From Pseudomonas sp. PICF141 (GTDB lineage: Bacteria; Pseudomonadota; Gammaproteobacteria; Pseudomonadales; Pseudomonadaceae), in assembly GCF_002286815.1 (NCBI RefSeq), contig NZ_MUNM01000037.1:62001-126000 (forward strand): a stretch of DNA of 64,000 bases, in the 5' to 3' direction. Each line of letters opens with the position of its first letter. Position 1 is the first letter of the stretch. Shown in pieces: positions 26,775-36,296 of the stretch. Position numbers and translations under genes: made by a program. The notes under the pieces were generated by a model that saw nothing but the letters and a program-made list of their open reading frames with translations, was not told the DNA's origin and did not search any database.

Positions 26775-26939
26775 AAACAAGCCCAGGCCGCCATCGTCCA
26801 GGCCAGCGCGGGCTTTAACCAATGGGACCAGAGGCGCCCATGCGGACATGAGTAAACCCGCGATAAGGAAGGCGATGCGTGTAGACATCCGCTCGATGTG
26901 GTTAGCCGTGGGTACCAACACGGGCGATGGAGCATTCAT
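26775..26939 (-). pseudogene. N-terminal remnant of an MFS transporter
   Basis: A minus-strand frame from the ATG at 26939 encodes about 55 residues that look like the first membrane segment of a major-facilitator transporter: RMSTRIAFLIAGLLMSAW followed by APLVPLVKARAGLDDGGLG. The frame then loses similarity and stops at 26754. No other part of the transporter is present. The fragment marks the left side of the betaine block. The rest of 26597-27039 shows nothing recognisable. Confidence 0.65.
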
Positions 26940-27039
26940 AGTTCTCGGTAATCCTTATCGATGATGCAAGCCATCGTTTGTTGGGCTTAGACAGTATGGG
27001 TTTCTTGTGTGTGTTTGGCGGGCCGAGGTTTCGGAAAAC

Positions 27040-28074
27040 CTAGCGCCTGCGCTCATACGTTGCTCTATAACTGCTTGGCGCTACGCCAAAGAAGTCACGA
27101 AAACGCATATGGAAATTGGCGAAACTACAGAAACCGGTCGCTATCGCGATATCGGTGATGGGCCGATTGCTCTGCAGAATAAGCTGCCGCGCTCGAGTCA
27201 AGCGCAGCTCAAGGTAGTAGCGTGTGGGCGTGGCCCCCACGAAACGGCAGAAGCGACGCTCTAATTGTCGTCGGGAAATGTTCACACACTCAGCGACTTC
27301 GTCGATGGATAACGGCTCTTCAATGTTCTTTTGCATCAGTTCTAAAGCAAGCTTCAGGGTTTGAGGCAAGGTAGGGTCAGAGTCAACGATGACTGTCGAT
27401 ATCCCAGACACTTCAGCGGTCTGATCACAACTGAGTATTTCCTCGACAGCATGGGTCAGCGAGACGCTTTGTTTAGTAGTGATGAGCTCGAGCATCATGC
27501 GTAACGAGCTGCTGGCGCCAGCGCACGTGATACGGTTTTTGTCTATTACGTGAGTTCGACAAGAGACCAAGACTTTGGGGAAAACATCCTTCATCATCGC
27601 TCGTCCATCGGGATGGAAGGCGCACTCGACACCGTCCATTAGCTGAGCTTCCGCCAGGAAAAATGCACCGTTCCACAAACCTCCCATCGTCGCGCCAAGA
27701 GAGGCGACGTTACGCAGCTTGCGTCGTAATAGTGGATCGCTGACCAGCTTCACTCTTAAACCACCGGCGACAATGAGAACGTCGATACGATCCGGTAGTT
27801 GTGACAGCTCCAGGTCTGCTGAAATCGCAATGCCCAAATCGCTCATTACCAGACGGTTTTTGATGCCGACAGTCAACACCTCGAACGCCGGTGTCTCGCT
27901 AATCAGGTTGGCGGTCACCAGCGCATCGATAGCGCCGGTGAACGACATCATCGAGAAATTGTTCAAAAGCACGAAAGCCACACGAGTCACTGCCTGCGGC
28001 CTTACTGGTTTCTGCGCCGTATAGGAGTACCCCATGTTTTTGTCTTTGAGCACGCTCTCGAATACGAATGTCAT
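27040..28074 (-). CDS. GlxA family AraC-type transcriptional regulator
   Basis: The 344-residue protein has an N-terminal DJ-1/PfpI-like amidotransferase fold (about residues 28-200, VAFVLLNNFSMMSFTGAIDAL, VLIVAGGLRVK, LGATMGGLWNGAFFLAEA) and a C-terminal AraC DNA-binding domain with two helix-turn-helices (about 240-340, SIDEVAECVNISRRQLERRF and ITDIAIATGFCSFANFHMRF). This architecture is shared by GbdR and CdhR, which sense glycine betaine/dimethylglycine and carnitine in Pseudomonas. AAGAGGA precedes the ATG. It lies just downstream of the MmgE/PrpD and proVWX-like genes and is the natural candidate regulator of betaine uptake here. Confidence 0.9.
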   Translation of the reverse strand: MTFVFESVLKDKNMGYSYTAQKPVRPQAVTRVAFVLLNNFSMMSFTGAIDALVTANLISETPAFEVLTVGIKNRLVMSDLGIAISADLELSQLPDRIDVLIVAGGLRVKLVSDPLLRRKLRNVASLGATMGGLWNGAFFLAEAQLMDGVECAFHPDGRAMMKDVFPKVLVSCRTHVIDKNRITCAGASSSLRMMLELITTKQSVSLTHAVEEILSCDQTAEVSGISTVIVDSDPTLPQTLKLALELMQKNIEEPLSIDEVAECVNISRRQLERRFCRFVGATPTRYYLELRLTRARQLILQSNRPITDIAIATGFCSFANFHMRFRDFFGVAPSSYRATYERRR

Positions 28075-28122
28075 AAATCCTCTTTGACACCTGAACCAAT
28101 AGCTAAGAACACGCTGCGCAAT

Positions 28123-29472
28123 TTAAGCAGCGGTTTTTGGAGCGGACAGCAACAAATCAAAGAATGATTGGCAGTCATCACTACCGGGCAGTGCCTCAAC
28201 ACTGTTCTTGATGGCATTGCTGAGTGTGGTTCCCAAACTGTCATCAGCCAGTAAATGGTATTTAGCGGTGAGTTCGTCACTCGACATAGGGTTGCCGGGG
28301 TCGCCCTTGGCCGTCGCGGTTGGGCTCGTAAGACGCGTGCCGTCTTTCAGGGTAACCGTGACGCGGGACAGAATTTCCTCCGGGAACCTGGTCGACAGGT
28401 CAGGCGCCTCATGAAGGGTGATTTTCTCGCTGATGCTCAAGATGTCTGGTGCATGAATGGAATCACCGGTGACCTCTTTTGGCCCCAGCTTCCCGCGAAC
28501 GATCAAGGCCGCCAGCGGGAACGCCAGCGCATACTGGGCCTCGTCCGCGTTCTTCGGAAAATGCCCTTGCAAGCACACAGACTCATGGAATGTTTCGACA
28601 TCTATGGTCTCGATCAACTCTGCAGTGATGACCGGATGTGCTCGCATCAAATCGGTCATGGCGGTGAGTGCCGGTTGCGCCCAGCGACATACCGGCCAAG
28701 GCTTGAAATATTGCTCGTCGATCTCCCAACGGGTTCCGATGTCCTGCCAGAAAGTGGAAATCTCCAACGGTTCAACGGTGGCGGCTGGGGCGCCAGTGAC
28801 ACCGAGCTGCGCCATCAGTAGTGCGTTCAGTCCGGCATACGCCCCGGCGCCGTGGGCATCACGCAACATTGTCGGAAAGCTCACCAGGCGCATCATCGGG
28901 CATCTCGGGCCGAAGTATTCTGCGATACCCAGCGCATGACGGAATGTCGCTTCATCAAGCTTCAGCAGGCGGGCACCGGCGCAAACGACCCCGATTCCGG
29001 AAAAGGCGCCTGAGGCATGATATTCAGGAGCGGTGGCCATCAATGCCTCGCCCGCACGCAGGGCGGTCTCGTAACCGATGCACAGTGCGCTGAGGAATTC
29101 CTCGCCGCTGATGTCTTTGCCCTGGCTGCGATACGCGTCAACCAATGCAACAAGGGCCGGGACAACGGTTGCACCCGCATGTCCCTTGGAGGTGAAGTGA
29201 CCTTCATGTGCATCCAGGCTATCAACGCAGAAACCGCCTGCATACGCAGCGCCCAATGGATGCACGACTCTGCCGTCGAACCAAAGGCGGCTGGACAGCT
29301 TGTTGGCAGAGTAGTGGGTGTCAGCGTAGGTTTTGAGCGTCACGCTGGTTTGATTGTCGCGAGCACCGGCGGCCACACCAATGATGTCGAGCAGGCAAGT
29401 TTTAACCAACTCGCGTGTATGCAGGGGCGCGTCCTTGTAACTGAAATTCTGGACGAATGAATACAACTGCAT
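28123..29472 (-). CDS. MmgE/PrpD family protein
   Basis: The 449-residue protein shows the features of the MmgE/PrpD fold: LLDIIGVAAGARDNQ near the N-terminus, LGAAYAGGFCVDSLDAHEGH (about residues 73-92), a central helical domain and KPWPVCRWAQPALTAM. Known relatives include 2-methylcitrate dehydratase, cis-aconitate decarboxylase and various hydratase/isomerase-like enzymes. No prpB or prpC gene is near, so it is unlikely to be the methylcitrate enzyme. Its place between the transporter genes and the GlxA regulator suggests a step in the betaine pathway, but the reaction is unknown. A terminator separates it from proX. Confidence 0.82.
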   Translation of the reverse strand: MQLYSFVQNFSYKDAPLHTRELVKTCLLDIIGVAAGARDNQTSVTLKTYADTHYSANKLSSRLWFDGRVVHPLGAAYAGGFCVDSLDAHEGHFTSKGHAGATVVPALVALVDAYRSQGKDISGEEFLSALCIGYETALRAGEALMATAPEYHASGAFSGIGVVCAGARLLKLDEATFRHALGIAEYFGPRCPMMRLVSFPTMLRDAHGAGAYAGLNALLMAQLGVTGAPAATVEPLEISTFWQDIGTRWEIDEQYFKPWPVCRWAQPALTAMTDLMRAHPVITAELIETIDVETFHESVCLQGHFPKNADEAQYALAFPLAALIVRGKLGPKEVTGDSIHAPDILSISEKITLHEAPDLSTRFPEEILSRVTVTLKDGTRLTSPTATAKGDPGNPMSSDELTAKYHLLADDSLGTTLSNAIKNSVEALPGSDDCQSFFDLLLSAPKTAA

Positions 29473-29507
29473 TTCATGATTCCTGAATGATGAACGCCGA
29501 AACGGAT

Positions 29508-29532
29508 AAAAAGTTGCCCGGGGAAGGGCAAC
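29508..29532 (-). terminator. Rho-independent terminator after proX-like gene
   Basis: On the minus strand GTTGCCC (29532-29526) pairs with GGGCAAC (29519-29513) around a 6-nt loop, followed by TTTTT. It lies between the end of the binding-protein gene and the MmgE/PrpD gene. It would terminate, or attenuate, the transporter transcript. Confidence 0.75.
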
Positions 29533-29558
29533 CTTTTATGCAGATTTAAATGAAGGGA

Positions 29559-30602
29559 TTAATTTTTTGCGGTGGCGGTATTAGCCGCGGCTCGTGCGTC
29601 TACCAGCCAGCTGTTGTATTTCGCGTGATGGGCCGCGATCCATTCTTTGGCGTGACGAGTAATGTCAGCTGCACTTTTTTCACCATTGTGCATTTTGAGA
29701 TTTTGCGCGCTTTCATCGTCAGTAGAGATCTGCATTTCAGACAGGAACTTCGCGGCAGCCGGATTTTTCTCGGCGAACTCTTTGTTGATGACCGCTCTGA
29801 CACTGTCGACCGCGAAACCAAGGTTTTTACCATTGAAGGTAGTGTTGACATCGTTTTTACCACCTGGAAGATCCGTACGTGGCACGGTTAACCAAACAAC
29901 ATCTTTACCTTCGACCAGAACACCGGAGATCCACTGAGGTACCCAGGTGTAATAGAGAATCGGCTTGCCTTCTTTGTAACGAGCAATGGTGTCGGCCATC
30001 AGGGCAAAATAGGAGCCCTGGTTATTTGTGACAGTCTTATCCAGGCCATAGGCTTTCATATGGTGGGCAATGATCAGCTCACAGCCCCAGCCGGGGTTGC
30101 AACCAGTCAGGTCCGCTTTACCGTCACCGTTACTATCGAACAGCTTGGCAATCTCTGGCTTTTTCAAATCATCGAGAGAGGTGATGTGATACTGGTCAGC
30201 CGTTTTCTTATCGATCATGTAGCCCTGTAGTACGCCCGGCATAATATTGCCGGTTTTCACCATCGCTTCATCACCGCCGGCCTTCGCGTAGAACGATTTG
30301 TGCAGTTCCTCCCACAGATGAACCGAGAAATCAGCGTCACCATTGGCAATCGCAATCATCATGGTGGAGTATTCGGTTTCCTTAGGCGTCTGAACGTCGT
30401 AACCCAATTCCTTGAGTCCCGCCATTGCGATCTCTCCGCGAAATCGCTCTTCGGCGATTGACGGGAAAATCGGGGTGATTGATACACCTTTTCCGGGCTC
30501 CTGCGCCGTGGCGGCTGATGCGAAAACAGGTGAGACTGCTAGTACTAAAAGCGCCACAGAGTGAATGAATTTCTGTTTTATTCCGAAGGTTGTGAAGTTC
30601 AT
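29559..30602 (-). CDS. Glycine betaine-type ABC transporter substrate-binding protein (ProX/OpuAC-like)
   Basis: The product is 347 residues from the ATG at 30602. A signal peptide (FIHSVALLVLAVSPVFASA) is followed by an OpuAC-type binding domain. The mature protein has PIFPSIAEERFRGEIAMAGL, VHLWEELHKSFY, PGWGCELIIAHHMKAYGL and PILYYTWVPQWISGVL. The last contributes tryptophans of the type that form the aromatic cage for quaternary ammonium groups in ProX/OpuAC proteins. It acts in the periplasm with the permease and ATPase encoded upstream in the same direction. The order ATPase-permease-binding protein matches proVWX-type operons. Which betaine it prefers cannot be told. Confidence 0.9.
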   Translation of the reverse strand: MNFTTFGIKQKFIHSVALLVLAVSPVFASAATAQEPGKGVSITPIFPSIAEERFRGEIAMAGLKELGYDVQTPKETEYSTMMIAIANGDADFSVHLWEELHKSFYAKAGGDEAMVKTGNIMPGVLQGYMIDKKTADQYHITSLDDLKKPEIAKLFDSNGDGKADLTGCNPGWGCELIIAHHMKAYGLDKTVTNNQGSYFALMADTIARYKEGKPILYYTWVPQWISGVLVEGKDVVWLTVPRTDLPGGKNDVNTTFNGKNLGFAVDSVRAVINKEFAEKNPAAAKFLSEMQISTDDESAQNLKMHNGEKSAADITRHAKEWIAAHHAKYNSWLVDARAAANTATAKN

Positions 30603-30671
30603 TATCGTTTGCCTTGGCTGGATTAAAGAAGTTGGCATTTCTTTTGGTTCACGACGCGCCGCTTAGCGGAG

Positions 30672-31637
30672 TTAGCTTTCTTTAGGACTGACTTCTATTT
30701 TCATGACAGGGTTTTTTCTTCTCAGGCGATAAATGACGCCCGCCGGTCCTGTCTGGTACCAGTGTTCACCTTTGGTTGCCCTGTTACTGCGTTCGCCCAT
30801 TGCCTGGGTCAGTCGGTCGAGGAAAATCGCCAGCAATACCAGACCCAATCCACCGACGGTTGCCAAGCCCATATCGAGGCGGCCAATCCCTCGAAGTACC
30901 ATCATCCCCAGTCCACCAACCGATATCATTGAAGCAATCACCACCATGGACAGTGACAACATCAATGCCTGATTCAGACCCGCCATGATCGTCGGTGCAG
31001 CTAAGGGAAGTTGAACCCGCCTCAGCATCTGGCGTGGGGTGCATCCGAAAGCCCGTGCAGCTTCAACCTTGTCTTCCGGTACCTGGCGAATGCCCAGATT
31101 GGTGAGCCTGATCAGTGGTGCGACCGAAAAGATGATCGTGACCAGTACTCCCGGTACGTTACCGATGCCAAACAGCATCACCACGGGCACCAGATAAACA
31201 AATGCAGGCAGTGTTTGCATTGCATCGAGTACCGGGCGCAGAAGCATCTCTAGTCGGTCACTTCGGGCACACAGGACGCCCAGCGGAATGCCAATAACTG
31301 CACAGAAAAACAGTGAAGTGAGCACCAGGGCGAGGGTGATCATGGCGTCATTCCATACGCCGATCACTCCTAAGAGGGTGAGGGTGACGAAACAAAGTAT
31401 GCCTATCTTTTTCCCTCCTATCTGCCAGCCGAAGAGCGTTGCAATAATAATGAATATTGATGGAGGAATAGCCAACAATCCGAACTGAATACCATTAAGT
31501 ACCTGGTCGATTGGCCATCTTATCGATCGGAAAATCTCGCGGAAATTATGAACCAGAAAGTTCAGGGCAACTTCTACCCATTGGCCCAAAGGGACGTTGA
31601 TGGATTGAAAGGGGTCTAGGAAATTGAATTCGTTCAT
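30672..31637 (-). CDS. Betaine ABC transporter permease (ProW-like)
   Basis: The 321-residue inner-membrane protein starts [17 protein letters not shown], as ProW-type permeases do, with a long N-terminal part before the membrane core. It has about six hydrophobic segments and the EAA-type loop [20 protein letters not shown] (about residues 197-216) that docks onto the ATPase. It would form the channel of the proVWX-like importer between the ATPase upstream and the binding protein downstream. GGTGATG precedes the ATG. Its gap to proV is under 50 bp, so the three are one operon. Confidence 0.9.
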   Translation of the reverse strand: MNEFNFLDPFQSINVPLGQWVEVALNFLVHNFREIFRSIRWPIDQVLNGIQFGLLAIPPSIFIIIATLFGWQIGGKKIGILCFVTLTLLGVIGVWNDAMITLALVLTSLFFCAVIGIPLGVLCARSDRLEMLLRPVLDAMQTLPAFVYLVPVVMLFGIGNVPGVLVTIIFSVAPLIRLTNLGIRQVPEDKVEAARAFGCTPRQMLRRVQLPLAAPTIMAGLNQALMLSLSMVVIASMISVGGLGMMVLRGIGRLDMGLATVGGLGLVLLAIFLDRLTQAMGERSNRATKGEHWYQTGPAGVIYRLRRKNPVMKIEVSPKES

Positions 31638-31684
31638 GTCATCACCTGAATGTCCGAGCCTGGCAAGCCAGCAAATAGAGCCTG

Positions 31685-32722
31685 TTAGTGTCGGCTCATT
31701 GTTTGAAGCAGTAGGCTCTTGGAGATCGTGCCTTTGAACACACCCTGGCGATCGAGCACGGCAACTGGATTAACGGCATCAGCAACGATGTGAAAGACGT
31801 CCTGCAGAAGTACATCGTCGCGAAGCGTAGGAGTGGAGTGATCCATGGCGTACGGATGCTCTGCGCAAATTTTGGCGACGTCCCCCGCCTTGAGGATCTT
31901 CGAGGCATCAAAGCCTTTGAAGAAAGCTCTGACGTAATCGTTCGCTGGGTTGCAAAGCAGCTCTTGCGGGGTACCGATCTGAACGACCTGACCACCCTCC
32001 ATGATCGCGATGCGATGGCCGATGCGAATAGCCTCGTCAATGTCATGGGAGATGAAGATGATGGTGCGATGCTGTTCTGCCTGCAGGCGGATCAGTTCGC
32101 CCTGCATTTCGTGGCGAATCAGTGGGTCGAGTGCCGAGAAGGCTTCATCCATCAGCAGGATGGCGGGATCATTGGCCAGCGCTCGGGCCAGACCTACCCG
32201 CTGCTGCATGCCGCCGGACAGTTGATGCGGATAGCTGTAGGCGTGGCCATCGAGCCCCACCTGTTTGAGTGCCTCAAGTGCACGTTTATGCCGTTCACTT
32301 TCCTCGACACCCGAGATTTCCAGGCCGAAAGCGACGTTGTCGATCACACTCATGTGGGGCATCAGGGCGAATGACTGAAACACCATGCTCATGTCTTTGC
32401 GACGAACGCTGAGGAGATCAGCATCTGACAGGCCGGTGATTTCCTGGCCGTTGAGATGGATGGTGCCCGAGGTCGGTTCGATCAGTCGGTTGAACAGCCG
32501 AACCATCGTCGACTTTCCAGAGCCGGAAAGTCCCATGATGACGAAAATCTCACCGCGTTTTACGGAGAAACTGGCATCAAAAACGCCAACGACTTGACCG
32601 GTTTTGCTGAAAATTTCATTCTTGTCAGCACCGCGAGCCAGCATCTCCATCGCGAGCTTTGGCTGAGTACCAAAGACTTTGTAAATGTTTTTTACCGAGA
32701 GTATCTCGTCACCAAGACTCAT
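31685..32722 (-). CDS. Betaine ABC transporter ATP-binding protein (ProV-like)
   Basis: The 345-residue ATPase has Walker [15 protein letters not shown] (about residues 65-78), the Q-loop in [13 protein letters not shown], signature [15 protein letters not shown], Walker [17 protein letters not shown] and the switch histidine in FISHDIDEA. The N-terminal [23 protein letters not shown] stretch is typical of ProV/OpuAA. The C-terminal part (about 275-345) is a short CBS-like regulatory tail, often linked to osmotic gating. AGGAGGGG precedes the ATG. It is the first gene of the importer operon. An AGGTGTAC element is 41 bp upstream of the start. Confidence 0.92.
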   Translation of the reverse strand: MSLGDEILSVKNIYKVFGTQPKLAMEMLARGADKNEIFSKTGQVVGVFDASFSVKRGEIFVIMGLSGSGKSTMVRLFNRLIEPTSGTIHLNGQEITGLSDADLLSVRRKDMSMVFQSFALMPHMSVIDNVAFGLEISGVEESERHKRALEALKQVGLDGHAYSYPHQLSGGMQQRVGLARALANDPAILLMDEAFSALDPLIRHEMQGELIRLQAEQHRTIIFISHDIDEAIRIGHRIAIMEGGQVVQIGTPQELLCNPANDYVRAFFKGFDASKILKAGDVAKICAEHPYAMDHSTPTLRDDVLLQDVFHIVADAVNPVAVLDRQGVFKGTISKSLLLQTMSRH

Positions 32723-33170
32723 AACCCCTCCTGCTGCAATTACGACGTAAGATCAAGATTTTAGGTGTACGTGTCTTGATCAGTTAAGACAGTGCTTGTG
32801 GGGGCAGTCAAAATGGGAGACAGATTGGGAATTAGTCATTGTGACCATCCTCTTTATTATGTGATGTTTATTATTTTTGTTTTGTCGGCGCTGAATTAAG
32901 CAGTTCCTTGAGAACCAAGTTATTACCTAATAGGGTCAGCGTCTAACAACATTTCTTCCTGCCAATCAATAACGTGATGTTATCAATCATTTAAATAGGT
33001 CAATTTGCGACTGCGGCAGTGCTAGTTGCGAAGACGACTGCCGCTGGGCCTGTCTTAGACTCACTGTTTCAGCTACGCTCCAGTGTAGGCTCTAGGTGGA
33101 ACCCTTCGGCCGATCTCATCCCTAACGGCCCTCCGAAAGGCCCCAAATCGGATATTCAATACTCTAGGTT
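32723..33170. other. Divergent promoter region proV/LysR
   Basis: The 448-bp gap separates the importer operon (minus) from the LysR gene (plus). It is moderately A+T-rich around 32850-32990 and contains AGGTGTAC at 32763-32770, the same 8-mer as in the etfBA palindrome and the TetR leader. No RNA gene or coding remnant was seen. Confidence 0.5.
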
Positions 33171-34124
33171 ATGGTTAAGCACATCGATCCAGACATGACG
33201 CTGCTGAAAATGCCGTCTCTGAAAGCAGTGAAGTCATTCGTAGCCGCCGCCAAATATCAGAGCTTTACGCGTGCGGCTGAAGCGCTGTGCGTTACCCAAG
33301 CGGCAATCAGCCGTCAGATTCGGGAGCTTGAGGCGTACCTTGGGGTGGATCTTTTCAAGAGGGTGGGTCGAGCGGTCGAGTTGACGGAAGCCGGGTCCAT
33401 CTTTTTTGATGCGGCACAGCTATCTTTCGTCAATATTTCCCAAGCGGCGGAGCGCATTCGCACCAAAAATGCAGGCAAACGCACGCTGACGCTTTGCTGT
33501 TCTCCCGCGTTTTCAGCCCTCTGGCTCGCAGCGAAGCTGCCGGGGTTTTTTACCAAGAACGCAGACATCGACCTCAACCTGGTAACCACTCAAAACTTTT
33601 TGTCGATGGAGCCGGGTGTAACTCCGGACATCTTCATCACCAAGATGGCCAGGATTCAGGATGGGTATCGTAGCTATCCGTTGTTCCATGACGTCATCTA
33701 CCCGGTGTGCACGCCTCGTTACAAAGCGGAGCACCCTGAGCTATCCAGCCTGGAAGGATTACGCGACGGGGTTTTGCTAAACCTCAGCCCCTATGGCAGA
33801 TCCCAGGTAGCGGAGCACGTCGACTGGGGTGTTTGGCTGGCTTATCACGATGTTGATATCGAGAAGCGCCCCCACGACAGTCCTCACGTTTTCAACGCGA
33901 ATGACTACAACCTGGTGATTAGCATGGTGTTGACACACCAAGGTGTAGCGCTGGGCTGGAATCACCTGGTCGAAAACCTGATCGAAAACGGCACGCTGAT
34001 TCGGCCGATCGACGAGGAAGTGGTTCTCCATGAAAGCCAGCACTATCTGACATTTCGTGAAGACCGGATCAATGACGACGCCTGTTGCCGGCTACGCGAC
34101 TGGATTCTGGCCCAGTTTTCCTGA
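33171..34124 (+). CDS. LysR family transcriptional regulator (GcvA-like)
   Basis: The 317-residue protein has a typical LysR winged helix-turn-helix in residues 15-75 (LKAVKSFVAAAKYQSFTRAA, LCVTQAAISRQIRELEAYLG) and a periplasmic-binding-like effector domain after about residue 100. The phrase AISRQIRELE and the following LFKRVGRAVELTEAG mark the GcvA/amino-acid-metabolism branch. In-frame starts at 33195 and 33210 are also possible. It is convergent with the Rieske oxygenase gene and divergent from proV, so it could control either. The inducer is not known. Confidence 0.9.
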   Translation: MVKHIDPDMTLLKMPSLKAVKSFVAAAKYQSFTRAAEALCVTQAAISRQIRELEAYLGVDLFKRVGRAVELTEAGSIFFDAAQLSFVNISQAAERIRTKNAGKRTLTLCCSPAFSALWLAAKLPGFFTKNADIDLNLVTTQNFLSMEPGVTPDIFITKMARIQDGYRSYPLFHDVIYPVCTPRYKAEHPELSSLEGLRDGVLLNLSPYGRSQVAEHVDWGVWLAYHDVDIEKRPHDSPHVFNANDYNLVISMVLTHQGVALGWNHLVENLIENGTLIRPIDEEVVLHESQHYLTFREDRINDDACCRLRDWILAQFS

Positions 34125-34224
34125 GCCGTTTAGAAGAAAGGAAGGCGGCCGTGATTGAGCAATCACTCGAGGTGCGGGGAGCTCCACCGCCAACAGGTAT
34201 TGCTCAAGGCAGAACTGAAGGGGA

Positions 34225-34261
34225 TGCCGGTGGTGATCATTCATGATTCTCACCACCGGCA
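34225..34261. terminator. Perfect 12-bp stem-loop between convergent genes
   Basis: TGCCGGTGGTGA (34225-34236) and TCACCACCGGCA (34250-34261) pair perfectly across a 13-nt loop. It sits between the LysR gene (plus) and the Rieske oxygenase gene (minus). No T-run follows on either side, so it may be a transcript-stabilising or factor-dependent end rather than a classical terminator. Confidence 0.55.
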
Positions 34262-34270
34262 GTGTTGCAC

Positions 34271-35506
34271 TTAGCCGACAGATCTTAACGGGATGGTGTC
34301 ATTGAGCTGATCAAGCATCGTTTTGCAGTACCAATCATCAAATTGACACACACCAATTTCGCTGGCTACCGACAATGGGCCAGGCTCGTAAGCAGGAGAA
34401 CTGACGCCGACCTGTGCCCCTTCAACCAAGGTGCGATCCTGGTCATTGGTTGCAAGCCAAACCTTGGTCAGGTGATCGATGTCATAGTCGACACCTTCTT
34501 GCGCGTCCTTCTTGACGATCCATTTTGTGGTGACCAACGTCTCGCCCGGACCAATGGGCAGTACGCGGAAGCTCAGCGCGTGATCGCCCAGAAAGTGGTT
34601 CCAGGTTGATGGGTAGTTGAAATACAGCAGCGCACCGATGTTGGCTTCTCCGGTGGTGTCCAACCGGCCAGCGACCGCAGGCTTGCCATCCATTGTGTAG
34701 CTGACGGCCCCGGAAAACAGGGGGATGCGCGTTATTCGGAAACGACCTTTATCATCCATGACCAATCGGCTAGGCAGACCTGCCGCCTCGCAGCGATCCC
34801 AGTGCTCTTTGAGTTCGGGATCTTCATCGCCGCCGGCGCCACCCACCGATGGGTTGTCCACGAATGAGTGCATCAATTCCGGGTGAGTACAATCGCAGTG
34901 GTAGCACTCACGGTTGTTCTCGAAAACCAGTTTCCAGTTGCCTTTCTCAATGATGTTCGACTCAAACGCGACTTTGCAGTCGTCCAGGTTATGAGGCGCA
35001 ACGAAAGGGGTGACGGATTTTCTGAACGACGAAAAGTCTGGGGCGACCTCTGCAACGCACACATAGATGTACGTTTCGACGACCTCACAATGCACCGACT
35101 TCAACCCATGCTGAGACTTGTCGAAATCGTCCCCCATATTCCCGGCGAAAAGCAGTTTGCCGTCCAGCTCGAATGTCCATTTGTGGTAAGGGCACACCAG
35201 TTTGGCAACTTTGCCACTGGCTTCCGGGCACACCTTGGAACCGCGATGGCGGCAGGCGTTGTGGAATGCACGAATCTGCTTGTCTGCGCCGCGCACGATA
35301 GCGACAGGGTAGTCGCCGATTTGCAGCGACAGGTACTGACCTGACTTCTCCAGCTCAAATGTGTGCCCTGCGAAGATCCAGCTTTTGTGCCAGATCTGTT
35401 CCAGATCCTGCCTGTAAACGTCTGGATCGCTATAAAGGGCACCTGGCAGCGCGTGGTCAGGCTTGCGCTGCGCGATAAGATTTGAAACTGCCGATTTAGT
35501 GCTCAC
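34271..35506 (-). CDS. Rieske non-heme iron oxygenase alpha subunit (betaine demethylase-like)
   Basis: The 411-residue product starts at the GTG at 35506, with GGAG 10 bp upstream. The Rieske [2Fe-2S] site is complete: C85-R-H87 ... C105-P-Y-H108. The catalytic domain has NNRECYHCDCTHPEL, giving the mononuclear iron ligands H203 and H208 and the bridging acid E200; a glutamate here, rather than aspartate, is typical of GbcA/stachydrine-demethylase relatives. Such enzymes oxidise an N-methyl group of a quaternary amine and release formaldehyde. The partner reductase (GbcB type) is not encoded in this window. The island context (betaine importer, StcD-like demethylase, formaldehyde dehydrogenases) supports betaine demethylation. 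Confidence 0.9.
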   Translation of the reverse strand: MSTKSAVSNLIAQRKPDHALPGALYSDPDVYRQDLEQIWHKSWIFAGHTFELEKSGQYLSLQIGDYPVAIVRGADKQIRAFHNACRHRGSKVCPEASGKVAKLVCPYHKWTFELDGKLLFAGNMGDDFDKSQHGLKSVHCEVVETYIYVCVAEVAPDFSSFRKSVTPFVAPHNLDDCKVAFESNIIEKGNWKLVFENNRECYHCDCTHPELMHSFVDNPSVGGAGGDEDPELKEHWDRCEAAGLPSRLVMDDKGRFRITRIPLFSGAVSYTMDGKPAVAGRLDTTGEANIGALLYFNYPSTWNHFLGDHALSFRVLPIGPGETLVTTKWIVKKDAQEGVDYDIDHLTKVWLATNDQDRTLVEGAQVGVSSPAYEPGPLSVASEIGVCQFDDWYCKTMLDQLNDTIPLRSVG

Positions 35507-36296
35507 GGTCAACACACTCCAAAATACCAAGGGGGCGAAACGTTCAGCCTGCTCAGCGAGGTGAGGCCAAACGGTCTTGAGTTCGCAGTACCGTCTGAGG
35601 ATGCAAGCCCATCAAACTGTGCTGCTTCTATCCGCGAACCGGAACGGTTTACCACGTCCAGAAAGCGCCTTACGAAAAGTGTGCCTTCTTGGATGATGGT
35701 GCCATCCGTGCACTCATTTCGTTCAAGTCCTTATTCATGCAGACATTTCTGGAATGCCAATGTTTGCATCAATAGCTATATTTCTACATCACCTTAATTC
35801 GAGCTTGGGAAACCAGATCTTAATTAATGAGACGACTGTACGAGAAAATCTTTTGTCCAATGTGTCGGTAGAATATCGCTGTTGTAAGGCTACGACGGTA
35901 ATCGTGCGTCAACAAGAAACATTTACTCTTATCAATGCATAAACAAATGTTATCGATTGATGCCGCTGCTTCGGTGATGATTTTTTATGTTATTGATTAT
36001 TAAGGAAAATTAATTTTATTGGCTGAAGGATTTACCCTTTCAGAAAGGTATGCGGCAGCAATACACTCTATTGACCACCTTCTTGGCGCATGCGAGTCTG
36101 GATTCAGCAGTCCACCGCACTAGTTGGTAACACAGCCTCTGCAGGTCATTTGTGAAAGCAGAAAACTGCTCTTTACAGGGACTTTAAACATCAGGGCCTG
36201 TGTCCCGTGAAACATGGAGTTTTTTATTGCGCCTCAAGGCATCAACGCTGACGCGCTCGTTTATCTTCCACCTGACTCGCATTCGGAGCATTTATC
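35507..36296. other. A+T-rich divergent intergenic region
   Basis: The 790-bp gap lies between the Rieske gene (minus) and the DapA-like gene (plus). It is A+T-rich, notably 35740-36030. No ORF with a credible ribosome site, tRNA or strong hairpin was found. Its length suggests it contains several regulatory sites, but none could be assigned. Confidence 0.45.

Noticed and set aside
35740..35790. Possible sigma-54 promoter (TGG...TTGC) before the DapA-like operon.
   Set aside because: The spacing between the TGG and TTGC elements does not match the required sigma-54 spacing.
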